This document shows, one piece after another, positions 54,447 to 62,247 of a DNA stretch of 64,000 nucleotides. Origin of the DNA: CAYVXE01 sp964455375 (GTDB lineage Bacteria > Zhuqueibacterota > Zhuqueibacteria > Oceanimicrobiales > Oceanimicrobiaceae); assembly GCA_964455375.1 (NCBI GenBank), contig CAYVXE010000010.1, positions 4,904 through 68,903 on the forward strand, read 5' to 3'. Position numbers and translations under genes: made by a program. The notes beneath the pieces are model-generated. The model ran no database searches and was not told the origin of the DNA. It saw nothing but the letters and a program-made list of their open reading frames with translations. How positions within the stretch are numbered: the first letter of the stretch is position 1; each line of letters starts with the position of its first letter.

Positions 54447-56027
54447 ATGATGAAATTAACCATACTTTTAACCGGCTTGCTTTTCGTTTTATTTTCAGGG
54501 CAGTTCGTGCATGCAGAATCTGTGACTGTAAGCTGGGATCCGAATAGTGAAAGCGACTTAGGTGGATATAAAATTTATTACGGCGTCAATTCACATAATT
54601 ATGATAACATTGTGGATGTGGGGAACGTTGTATCGTTTACAATTACTGATTTGAATAAAGATGTGACCTATTATTTTGCCGTGACCGCGTATGATTTCTC
54701 AAATAATGAGAGCGGCTTCTCAGAGGAAGTCAGCGCAATGATTGGCGGAGATACCAATCCTCCGGATTTAGTGGATATCTTTGTGAATGGCGATACGCAA
54801 ATCGATGTGGTTTTTTCAGAACCATTGGACAAAACCAGTGCCGAAACGATTGGTAATTATACCATTAATAACGGCGTGCGTGTTTTGGGAGCAGTCCTGG
54901 ATGAATCCAATTTGACCACAGTAAGTCTGGTTACGTCGCCGCATGAACGCGGCGGCAGTTACGTCCTCACAGTCAATAATATTTCGGATTTGGAAGGAAA
55001 TGCCGTACCGGCCGGAACGTCGCGTAGTTATGATGTTGCGCAAACTTCGGATGATAATTCTCCTCCCGAGTTGACCCGGGTGGAGATCATCGATCCCAGT
55101 CATTTGAATGTGATTTTTAATGAATCTGTGGAACAAGTATCTGCGGAAACGGTGAGCAACTACAGCATAGATAACGGTATCCAGGTGGTGCAGGCGCAGC
55201 TTCAAACCAATCCGTCCGTGGTGCAATTGACCACAACCCAGCACCAGAATAATGTTACCTATACGCTCACGATAACCGGTGTTACGGACCGTGCTGCCTT
55301 TCGCAATACCATCGCCGGGAATAACAGCTATTCCTATCAAATAAATTCCGGTGACAGCACCGATACTCAGCCGCCTAAATTAATATCTGTTGCTGTTCGC
55401 GGCGCCACACAAATTGATCTGAATTTTAGCGAACCGTTGGAACAAACGTCTGCGGAGAACAAGGATAATTATAGTATCATCCCGGATATTAGTGTGAAAG
55501 GCGCGGTGCTAAATACAAATTTGACCACGGTGCATCTGGTTACTTCCTCGCATGAGGATGGGAAGTCGTACACGGTTATCGTCAATAATATTAAGGACCG
55601 TGCAGAGACGCCAAACACCATTGAGCGCAACACCAGTTTTGAATATACATTCAACTCGAACGGTAAATTTCCCGACAATCCGGGAAACAATAGTCCTGAG
55701 TTTCAACCGCGTTCCTTTGCTCTTTTCCAGAATTATCCGAATCCATTCAATCCGGAAACAGAAATCCGGTTTTTTCTGGAAAAAGACCGCAAGGTTCAAT
55801 TGCATGTTTACAATGCCCTTGGGCAACGGATCAAAACCGTGGTGAATGATATTCTGGGGTCCGGTTATCACACGGTTATTTGGGACGGCACAAATTTCAA
55901 TGGGGTGAAAGTACCAAGCGGTATTTATTTTTACAGTCTCGAGATAAAGCGCGATGTCTTGAAAGATAATCAGTTAGTGAATGTATCCCTGGAACGCAGA
56001 GTGAAAAGAATGACCTTGATTCGTTGA
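54447..56027 (+). CDS. Secreted FnIII / Ig-like repeat protein with FlgD-like C-terminus
   Basis: A 526-residue exported protein with a signal peptide (GQFVHAES, cleavage near residue 23). A fibronectin type III domain occupies about 25-100 (VTVSWDPNSESDLGGYKIYY ... YYFAVTAYDFSNNESG). Three repeats of about 100 residues follow, each with the pattern VxFSEPLxxTSAExxxNYxI and SYxxxVNNIxD, the SbsA-like Ig fold. The last 90 or so residues contain FQNYPNPFNPETEIRFFLEK and a FlgD-like domain ending RMTLIR. No enzymatic motif is seen. A candidate sigma-54 promoter and the activator gene precede it. It probably acts on the cell surface together with the exopolysaccharide. Confidence 0.85.
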   Translation: MMKLTILLTGLLFVLFSGQFVHAESVTVSWDPNSESDLGGYKIYYGVNSHNYDNIVDVGNVVSFTITDLNKDVTYYFAVTAYDFSNNESGFSEEVSAMIGGDTNPPDLVDIFVNGDTQIDVVFSEPLDKTSAETIGNYTINNGVRVLGAVLDESNLTTVSLVTSPHERGGSYVLTVNNISDLEGNAVPAGTSRSYDVAQTSDDNSPPELTRVEIIDPSHLNVIFNESVEQVSAETVSNYSIDNGIQVVQAQLQTNPSVVQLTTTQHQNNVTYTLTITGVTDRAAFRNTIAGNNSYSYQINSGDSTDTQPPKLISVAVRGATQIDLNFSEPLEQTSAENKDNYSIIPDISVKGAVLNTNLTTVHLVTSSHEDGKSYTVIVNNIKDRAETPNTIERNTSFEYTFNSNGKFPDNPGNNSPEFQPRSFALFQNYPNPFNPETEIRFFLEKDRKVQLHVYNALGQRIKTVVNDILGSGYHTVIWDGTNFNGVKVPSGIYFYSLEIKRDVLKDNQLVNVSLERRVKRMTLIR

Positions 56028-56053
56028 TAAAAATTTCTTCCTCCCTCGTAGAT

Positions 56054-56083
56054 GGCCGGGAAACGCACTGTCGTTTTCCGGCC
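56054..56083 (+). terminator. Rho-independent terminator after the FnIII gene
   Basis: Stem GGCCGGGAAACG / CGTTTTCCGGCC (12 bp with one G-U pair) around a CACTGT loop, followed by TTATTGTTTTATTTTT. It separates the FnIII gene from the export operon that starts at 56173. Confidence 0.85.
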
Positions 56084-56172
56084 TTATTGTTTTATTTTTA
56101 AAATATTTATTGACTGACTCCTATTTATTTCATATATTTTTTTCTTTCAAAAGAGGATATCTATTTACGTAA

Positions 56173-58203
56173 ATGTTCCATGCAATGAACAGGATGTTAC
56201 ATGCAGCTTTGACCCTACTTTGTTGTTTAATTCTTACTTCTGAAGCGATCCCGCAAGTTTCCAGATATGCAAAAGCCGATACGAGCAGAGCCAACCAGAT
56301 GCAGCGGCTGCAACCGCCTGAATTTTCACCGAATCAATTCCAGTCAAACCGAAATTTAATCAATCCGGCTACTACCTACAATCCCATAGGCGGTAGTCGT
56401 GATAACGGTGAAGAACTAAAGGTCTTCGGTTTTGATCTGTTTTCTCAGCAACCGATGCCGATGCAGTCGCAAAGCGCAGATGTGCTTGTTCTCCCATCGA
56501 ATTATAAATTAGGTCCCGGTGACAGAGTGGGCATTTATTTGCTCGGAACCGTCCAGCAGAATTTAGATGTTGTGGTGAATGTAGAAGGTAAAGTTTTTCT
56601 GCCGCCTGTGGGTGTTATTCAGGCCTCCGGCCTGGAATTACAGGAATTTAAACATCTGTTGCACAAAAAACTTTCACCCTACTACGATAATTTTAATGTG
56701 GATATCATGCTGCTGCAACCTAAAAACGTTCTGGTTGCAGTGGTGGGCGACGTGAGAAAACCCGGCAAATATTTGCTGAGTTCACTAAATACGGTCCTGG
56801 ACGCGGTTATTCAGGCCGGTGGACCAACGCAGCACGGGTCGCTGCGAAATATCCAACTTCTCCGCCAGGGTAAACTGTTTGCAACGGTGGATTTATATGG
56901 TTTTCTCATGAACGGCCACAATGATAATGATACGTTCTTACAGGCGGGAGATCGCATTTATGTCCCGCTATCTAAAAACAGGGTGACCATTCGCGGGGAA
57001 GTAAAGCGGCCATCTATTTTCGAGCTCAAAAATGACGGGAAAGAACGCTTGACCGATTTAATCGAACTGGCAGACGGTTTCAGTGATTTTGCCTATCTCG
57101 ATAAAGTTGAAATCAGCAGTCTTTCGGAAAACGGACAGCGGGCATTGTCGTATGTAAACTTTAATGACATCATTGCTGGTGATTCCCTGCAAAACATTTT
57201 GTTAAGCAATGAAGATGCCGTGCGTGTCTTTTCAAAGTTGGAGCAATTACATAAACGCAAAGTATCGATTTTCGGAGAAATACGCCGACCCGGGGCCTAC
57301 GACCTGGAAGACAATATGCACCTCAGTGACTTAATTCTAAAGTCAGGAAATCTCACCAGAAAAGCCTATACGCTGGAAGCTGAAGTGGCAAAAATAGCGC
57401 CCGGTGAGCCCACGCACTTTATGAAAGTGAATTTGCAGCATATAAACGACGGCACGGATGGGAAAGAGGATATTTTGTTGGATGAAGATGACCAGGTGTT
57501 CATTCGTAAAATACCCAAATGGGAAGTGGACCTGACCGTGGATGTTCATGGGGAAGTCATGTTTCCCGGAAAGTATGCCATTGTGAAAGACAGTACGTAT
57601 TTGAGTGAAGTTCTGGCGAAGTGCGGCGGTTTTACGGAAGACGCATTTTTGCAGGAGGCCTACGTCTTCCGGCCAAGTTCCCGCATCAAATTTGACAAAG
57701 AATTCGAACGCCTGAAGGAGATGAAACGTGAAGAGATGTCCGACCTCGAATATCAATATTTCGTCATGAAGCAGAACTCAACCGATTTGAATCGAATCGT
57801 TGTGAATTTTAACAAGCTGGTTTATGAACATGACAAAACACAGGATATTATTTTAGAGGACAAAGATATTATTGTGGTACCCAAAGCTCCGCGAGTGGTT
57901 TCCGTAACCGGGAGTGTTGCCAAACCCGGCGGCGTGACCTATATTCCGAACGGAACATTTTCCTATTATCTGGCAAAAGCCGGTGGCGCCGCCTGGGATG
58001 CAAAATTGAGCAAAACGAAAGTCATTAAGGTCACCGGGGAGGTCGTCGATGACGAAGATGTAAGGTCTTTTGAACCGGGAGACATCATCTGGGTACCGAG
58101 AAAATCCGACAAAAAGTTCTGGCCGCTTTTTCTGCAAACCGTAACCGTTGCAGCACAATTGGCGTCCATTTATTTAATCATTGATACCGCAAGACGGCGC
58201 TGA
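56173..58203 (+). CDS. Wza-like polysaccharide export protein with multiple SLBB domains
   Basis: A 676-residue exported protein (signal peptide to about residue 30; no lipobox seen). A Poly_export domain starts near 105 (SNYKLGPGDRVGIYLLGTV, VNVEGKVFLPPVGVIQASG). At least five SLBB repeats follow, marked by VAVVGDVRKPGKYLL, VTIRGEVKRPSIFEL, VSIFGEIRRPGAYDLED, VDVHGEVMFPGKYAI and VSVTGSVAKPGGVTY. A C-terminal hydrophobic helix (FLQTVTVAAQLASIYLII) ends it, as in group-specific OPX proteins. It should form the outer-membrane or periplasmic exit channel for an exopolysaccharide. Its stop overlaps the start of the Wzz-like gene (TGATG). No close Shine-Dalgarno site. Confidence 0.9.
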   Translation: MFHAMNRMLHAALTLLCCLILTSEAIPQVSRYAKADTSRANQMQRLQPPEFSPNQFQSNRNLINPATTYNPIGGSRDNGEELKVFGFDLFSQQPMPMQSQSADVLVLPSNYKLGPGDRVGIYLLGTVQQNLDVVVNVEGKVFLPPVGVIQASGLELQEFKHLLHKKLSPYYDNFNVDIMLLQPKNVLVAVVGDVRKPGKYLLSSLNTVLDAVIQAGGPTQHGSLRNIQLLRQGKLFATVDLYGFLMNGHNDNDTFLQAGDRIYVPLSKNRVTIRGEVKRPSIFELKNDGKERLTDLIELADGFSDFAYLDKVEISSLSENGQRALSYVNFNDIIAGDSLQNILLSNEDAVRVFSKLEQLHKRKVSIFGEIRRPGAYDLEDNMHLSDLILKSGNLTRKAYTLEAEVAKIAPGEPTHFMKVNLQHINDGTDGKEDILLDEDDQVFIRKIPKWEVDLTVDVHGEVMFPGKYAIVKDSTYLSEVLAKCGGFTEDAFLQEAYVFRPSSRIKFDKEFERLKEMKREEMSDLEYQYFVMKQNSTDLNRIVVNFNKLVYEHDKTQDIILEDKDIIVVPKAPRVVSVTGSVAKPGGVTYIPNGTFSYYLAKAGGAAWDAKLSKTKVIKVTGEVVDDEDVRSFEPGDIIWVPRKSDKKFWPLFLQTVTVAAQLASIYLIIDTARRR

Positions 58204-59492
58204 TGAAAAAATCGACCAAGCAAACCGACAACCACACCGACAATTACACAGATGAGATCGACCTGCTGGATTATCTGAATGTGATTGTGAAACGCCGGAG
58301 GATGATCCTGCGCAATATATTTTACGCGGCTATTGGCATGGCTTTGCTGAGCTTCATCCTGCCCAACAGCTACACGGCGAAAGCCACACTCCTGCCGCCC
58401 GATGAGGGTGAACAGCAGGGACTGCGGGGCCTTTTGGCAAACTCACCCATTTCCATGTTGAACCTGCCGGGTGTGCCGTCATCCTCTTCGGACGTCTTCG
58501 CCGAAATCCTGAAGAGCCGTTCTGTAGGCGAAGGCGTGCTCAAACATCAATACAATTACGATGGGGAGAAAAAGAATCTTTTTGAGATTTTTGATGAGGA
58601 TAGCAGAGAGAAGGCATTAAAGAAGTTGAAAAACAGCACAACCATTTCAACCAATGAGCAGGGAATCGTCGAGATTTCCGTGGAGGTGAAAGATGCGGAT
58701 CTAGCTGCACAAATTGCCAATGTTTACGTGGAAGAACTCGATAAAGTGAACCAGGAGAAGAGTTTCTCCAGAGCAAAAAATTCACGAAAGTATATTGAGG
58801 AACAGCTAAAAATCACGCAGGAAAATTTAGATAAAGCCTCAAAACTGCTTGCGGATTTCCAATCCAAAAATAAAGCGGTGAATCTGGAGGAACAAACAAA
58901 GGTTGCCATCGAGCGGGCCGGGGCAATAAAGGGGACCATCATGGCGAAAGAGGTAGAGCTTCAGGTGGCGCTGCAAACCATGAAAAAAAATAATCCGGCT
59001 ATGGTGCGGCTGCAAAAAGAATTGGATGAACTTCGAAAACAGATTCATCAATTACAGTTTGGTAATTCAGCATCCCCGGTAGATCAGAAAGATTATTTTA
59101 TCCCGTTTGCAGATGTCCCGGAAGTAGGTCTGAAATATGCGGAATTGTTTCGGGAAGTAAAAGTACAGGAAACCGTCTGGGAACTTCTCAATCAGCAGTA
59201 CTACAGTGCTAAAATTCAGGAAGCACGGGATACGCCTACCGTGCAGGTGCTGGATGATGCGGTGCCTCCGGAATTGCGTACAAGTCCGAAACGAAAACTG
59301 CTCGTACTGGTGGCCTCCTTTCTGGCGATGATGTTTAGTGTGTTTTGGGCGTTTGTGCTTGAATACCGGGAAAAGGTACAGCAGGACAAAGAAGAGTACC
59401 GAAAGGTGACGCACATGGTTGGCGAAATTAAAGCGGATCTTGAATACCTGAAGAATAAAATGCAACAACTGTACAAAAAAATACGCGGTTAA
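58203..59492 (+). CDS. Wzz/GNVR chain-length determinant protein
   Basis: A 429-residue inner-membrane protein translationally coupled to the Wza-like gene (TGATG). TM1 is about 34-55 and TM2 is about 365-388. Between them is a periplasmic part: the Wzz start (YTAKATLLPPDEG, ILKSRSVGEGVLK), a long coiled coil (about 180-290) and the GNVR region. The C-terminus is a short cytoplasmic coiled coil; no tyrosine-kinase (BY-kinase) domain is attached. Wzz proteins set chain length and bridge the inner membrane to the export channel. It is followed by a 387-nt repeat-bearing gap. Confidence 0.9.
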   Translation: MKKSTKQTDNHTDNYTDEIDLLDYLNVIVKRRRMILRNIFYAAIGMALLSFILPNSYTAKATLLPPDEGEQQGLRGLLANSPISMLNLPGVPSSSSDVFAEILKSRSVGEGVLKHQYNYDGEKKNLFEIFDEDSREKALKKLKNSTTISTNEQGIVEISVEVKDADLAAQIANVYVEELDKVNQEKSFSRAKNSRKYIEEQLKITQENLDKASKLLADFQSKNKAVNLEEQTKVAIERAGAIKGTIMAKEVELQVALQTMKKNNPAMVRLQKELDELRKQIHQLQFGNSASPVDQKDYFIPFADVPEVGLKYAELFREVKVQETVWELLNQQYYSAKIQEARDTPTVQVLDDAVPPELRTSPKRKLLVLVASFLAMMFSVFWAFVLEYREKVQQDKEEYRKVTHMVGEIKADLEYLKNKMQQLYKKIRG

Positions 59493-59518
59493 CATTTCTT
59501 ACATCGTTTAAGAAAAAG

Positions 59519-59544
59519 AAGCTTTGTAAAAGCAATAAGAAAGG
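59519..59544 (-). repeat. 26-bp dispersed repeat, copy B (inverted relative to copy A)
   Basis: Reverse complement of 48692-48717 at 25 of 26 positions. The two copies are about 10.8 kb apart and in opposite orientation, both between genes. A minus-strand reading frame crosses this copy but looks like repeat sequence, not a gene. Confidence 0.6.
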
Positions 59545-59719
59545 CGGTAGGGCATTTCGATTCTCCATCGTCATTTTGCGTCAACTTAAGCGTCAAACTT
59601 GCTCGCAAACTCCAGTTTTGGAGTAAAATTGGTTTCGAGACTTTGTTTCGTTTTTCTAAATAGTGTCTGAACGAAAACTGATCAGGGACTGCCCCAAGTG
59701 CCCCTGATCGACTCATGCT

Positions 59720-59745
59720 CTTCATGCTGAGCGAAATCGAAGCAT
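59720..59745 (+). repeat. REP-like half element
   Basis: CTTCATGCTGAGCGAAATCG and the bases up to AGCAT form an ATGCT / AGCAT palindrome around GAGCGAAATCGA, the AT-rich version of the family loop seen at 48475 and 59774. It lies 20 nt from the next element. Confidence 0.5.
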
Positions 59746-59765
59746 TTTGAGTTTACAGCACTTAT

Positions 59766-59799
59766 GTCACCTTTCGACTCCGCTCAAGGTGAAGGATGG
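59766..59799 (+). repeat. REP-like hairpin element
   Basis: CACCTT / AAGGTG arms (59768-59773 and 59786-59791) flank a 12-nt loop TCGACTCCGCTC, the reverse complement of the loop at 48475-48486 with one base difference. Confidence 0.6.
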
Positions 59800-59879
59800 C
59801 GCTTTTGCGGCAGTCCCATGTTATCGTCAAATTGAGTTTTCGGTCAAACACGATAGTGTTTTATTTAAAGGAATAACCG

Positions 59880-61595
59880 TTGTTGTTTCAGATAAAGAAA
59901 CGTGCTTTTGATTTATTCGTTTTTTTCGGTTTAGTTGCTCCTTTGTTTGTCTCCGCGCAGTCCATTTATGTTCCCCTGCACCATTGGTCGTACGATTTCG
60001 TCGAACGTATGGAAACCAAAGGGCTGATTTCCGGAGTTTTAAACAACACAAAACCGTACAGCCGGGAGGAGATGGCAGGGTATTTGCTTCAAATGATGCA
60101 ACATGAAAATATCGGCCATCTGTTGACCAAAGTGGAGCAGCAACAGGTGGATTTCCTGCGTTTCGAATATAAGGAAGAGTTCGAGACGCTCACCGGACAG
60201 GATGGCATGCATTACCAAAGCCGGTTGGCAAAAATCAAACATTCCGGTTTGGGCACGAAAGTCATTCCGGGTTTTCTTTACAAGAATGATCGTAACCTTC
60301 TGAATTTTCAGGGTGATAATTTTAAAATTTATATAGACCCTATATTGTATCAAACGTCGTTGTACGCGAATCCGGATTCTATTGATCGTACGGATAAAGT
60401 GTTTGAGCAGTCCCACGGCTTCACAGTATGGGGTCGGTTAGGAAACCATCTCGGTTTTTTTTTCGATTTTCGGGACACCAAAGAGTGGGGCAGCCGATCG
60501 TATCCGAGCTTGTTTGATATTTCACGCGAGGGGTTGGGTTTTGTGAACGGGTACGGCACGCACATTTGGCATGACGAAACCGTGGCGTACCTCATGTTCA
60601 AACTGCCGCATGTGCAGGTCATGATAGGGAAGGGCTCGAATATCTGGGGTCCTGGATTTCATGGCGCACTCGGGCTTTCTGATCATGCGACATCTTATGA
60701 CCAGATAAAACTCCAGAGCACCTTCTGGCGCCTGAAATTTACCTATCTCTGGGGTTTTCTTAGAACATTCCCTGTGCTGCGGGATACAGAAGGCAGAGTG
60801 CGGGAAAAAAATATTGTCGGGCACCGGCTGGATGTTAATGCCGCCCGCTGGTTACAATTGGGTTTGTATGAAACGGTCGTTTTTTCCGACCGCCGCTTTG
60901 AGCTGGCGTATGCGAATCCCATTAATTTTTACCGCTCGGCTGAACATGCGTTGGCTGATAATGACAACGCAACCATGGGATTCGATTTTAAATTTTTGCT
61001 TATACCATCTGTGAAGATTTACGGGGAATTGTTCATTGATGATCTGTTTACCTCGAAACTCGGCAGCGGTTGGTTTGGCAACAAAACCGCATTGCTCACA
61101 GGTGCATTCTGGGCGGATGCATTTACCGTTCCGAATTTAGATGCCAGAGTCGAATATGCCAGAGCCAGACCGTTTGTTTACACCCACGAGACAGACATCA
61201 ATGCGTACTCGGAATTTTCCACCGGCCTCGGTCACTGGATGGGACCCAATGCGGATGATCTCTACGGTCGTTTGCAGTACCGGTTTTCCAAACACTTCTA
61301 TATCGCTGCGGAATTTGAGTCCCTGCGCCACGGCGCTAACAGTCCCGGCAATAATATCGGCGGCAGCATCACCGAGTCCCACGCAACCCGTGCCAGAAAC
61401 AATATTGATTTTCTCGCCGGCGAAAAAGAACGCACCAACCGCTTCGGCGTTGAAATCAGTTACGAGCTGTTTCGGAATCTATATTTTGGTTTCAAAATGA
61501 ACACCGCCAGTGGGAAGAATATTGCATTACCGGCAGGCGGCAGAGGCGCAGTGCAGCGGGATGAAGTCGGGGTGAGTTTGAGTTTGAACCGGTAA
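59880..61595 (+). CDS. Wzi-like capsule-assembly outer-membrane protein
   Basis: A 571-residue protein with a signal peptide (LFVSAQS, cleavage near residue 27). TTG at 59880 is supported by AAAGGA 7 nt upstream. The short N-terminal segment (YVPLHHWSYDFVERMETKGL, SREEMAGYLLQM) is an S-layer-homology-like or dockerin-like lead that is common before Wzi barrels. The rest has the Wzi pattern of beta strands with many aromatic residues (HVQVMIGKGSNIWGPGFHGALGLSDHATSYDQI, then WRLKFTYLWGFL). It would anchor exported polysaccharide at the cell surface. The gene ends just before the octamer array at 61606. Confidence 0.85.
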   Translation: MLFQIKKRAFDLFVFFGLVAPLFVSAQSIYVPLHHWSYDFVERMETKGLISGVLNNTKPYSREEMAGYLLQMMQHENIGHLLTKVEQQQVDFLRFEYKEEFETLTGQDGMHYQSRLAKIKHSGLGTKVIPGFLYKNDRNLLNFQGDNFKIYIDPILYQTSLYANPDSIDRTDKVFEQSHGFTVWGRLGNHLGFFFDFRDTKEWGSRSYPSLFDISREGLGFVNGYGTHIWHDETVAYLMFKLPHVQVMIGKGSNIWGPGFHGALGLSDHATSYDQIKLQSTFWRLKFTYLWGFLRTFPVLRDTEGRVREKNIVGHRLDVNAARWLQLGLYETVVFSDRRFELAYANPINFYRSAEHALADNDNATMGFDFKFLLIPSVKIYGELFIDDLFTSKLGSGWFGNKTALLTGAFWADAFTVPNLDARVEYARARPFVYTHETDINAYSEFSTGLGHWMGPNADDLYGRLQYRFSKHFYIAAEFESLRHGANSPGNNIGGSITESHATRARNNIDFLAGEKERTNRFGVEISYELFRNLYFGFKMNTASGKNIALPAGGRGAVQRDEVGVSLSLNR

Positions 61596-61605
61596 AAACG
61601 GAATA

Positions 61606-61653
61606 GGTAATAAGGTAATAAGGTAATAAGGTAATAAGGGTATAAGGTAATAA
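61606..61653 (+). repeat. Left array of six 8-bp repeats (GGTAATAA / GGGTATAA)
   Basis: Six contiguous octamers in register: GGTAATAA four times, GGGTATAA once, GGTAATAA once. It begins 10 nt after the wzi-like stop codon. An array of related octamers in inverted orientation follows the gene at 62129-62168. Confidence 0.9.
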
Positions 61654-61680
61654 GTGTATTGGGAAATATGGGAGGTGGGT

Positions 61681-62103
61681 ATGTTAGAAAGAGGGCTGGC
61701 GGCGAATTCTGATAAGCTTGTTACTTACAGGGAGTATAAAGATTTTACCAGTTTAGAGACATGGAAGAAAGCCAGAGAAGTCAAAATGTTTTTTTACAAA
61801 AAAATAATCCCTATGCTTCCAAAGGATGAAAAATATAATTTAAATATTCAAATCAGAAAAGCTGCTGTCAGTATTACGGCGAATATAGCTGAAGGTTATG
61901 GTAGATATCATCATCAGGAAGGGATTCAGTTTTATCGAATATCCAGGGGATCACTTTTTGAATTGAAAGACCATTTGATGACCTGTAAGGATGTTGGTTT
62001 TATAACTGAAGAACTAAAAAAAGAAGGTTTGGAACGAATAGAGGAGGCAAAGTCGATGTTGAATGGATATATTAACTATATCAGAAAAAAGGTGGAGAAG
62101 TAA
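61681..62103 (+). CDS. Four-helix-bundle protein of the 23S rRNA intervening-sequence (IVS/S23) family
   Basis: A 140-residue all-helical protein. ATG at 61681 follows GGAGG by 5 nt. The family landmarks are KDFTSLETWKKAREV, YNLNIQIRKAAVSITANIAEG and then YRISRGSLFELKDHL, with a C-terminal helix (EEAKSMLNGYINYIRKK). Known members lie inside 23S rRNA intervening sequences or stand alone, and the fold also includes Avd of diversity-generating retroelements; no reverse transcriptase or rRNA is found here. The gene sits between wzi-like and degT-like genes and is bracketed by inverted octamer arrays, so it looks inserted. Biochemical role unknown. Confidence 0.9.
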   Translation: MLERGLAANSDKLVTYREYKDFTSLETWKKAREVKMFFYKKIIPMLPKDEKYNLNIQIRKAAVSITANIAEGYGRYHHQEGIQFYRISRGSLFELKDHLMTCKDVGFITEELKKEGLERIEEAKSMLNGYINYIRKKVEK

Positions 62104-62128
62104 AAATTCCTATGAGACCTAATGTTAC

Positions 62129-62168
62129 TTATTCCCTTATACCCTTATTTCCTTATACCCGTATCCCC
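62129..62168 (-). repeat. Right array of five 8-bp repeats, inverted relative to the left array
   Basis: Five contiguous octamers: TTATTCCC, TTATACCC, TTATTTCC, TTATACCC, GTATCCCC. Read on the minus strand they are GGGGATAC, GGGTATAA, GGAAATAA, GGGTATAA, GGGAATAA, the same family as the left array. They start 26 nt after the four-helix gene. Confidence 0.88.
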
Positions 62169-62247
62169 TGACGACCCGGAAATAAGGTTGCATTTAAATA
62201 GTGACGATGTAAAAAAAATGAACGTTTTAATTTGAAGGAGCGCCCCC

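Larger units (their letters stand above)
59493..59879. other. Repeat-rich intergenic region inside the polysaccharide cluster
   Basis: 387 nt without a supported gene. It contains copy B of the 26-bp dispersed repeat (59519-59544), a small ACTCCA-GTTT-TGGAGT hairpin (59609-59624), and REP-like elements at 59720-59745 and 59766-59799. The last 60 nt lead to the Wzi-like gene, with AAAGGA before its TTG start. Confidence 0.65.

Noticed and set aside
59489..59725. 78-codon minus-strand frame in the wzz-wzi gap
   Set aside because: It runs through the dispersed repeat and REP-like DNA and looks like translated repeat sequence.
61606..62168. CRISPR-like repeat array
   Set aside because: Octamers are contiguous without spacers and no cas gene is present.
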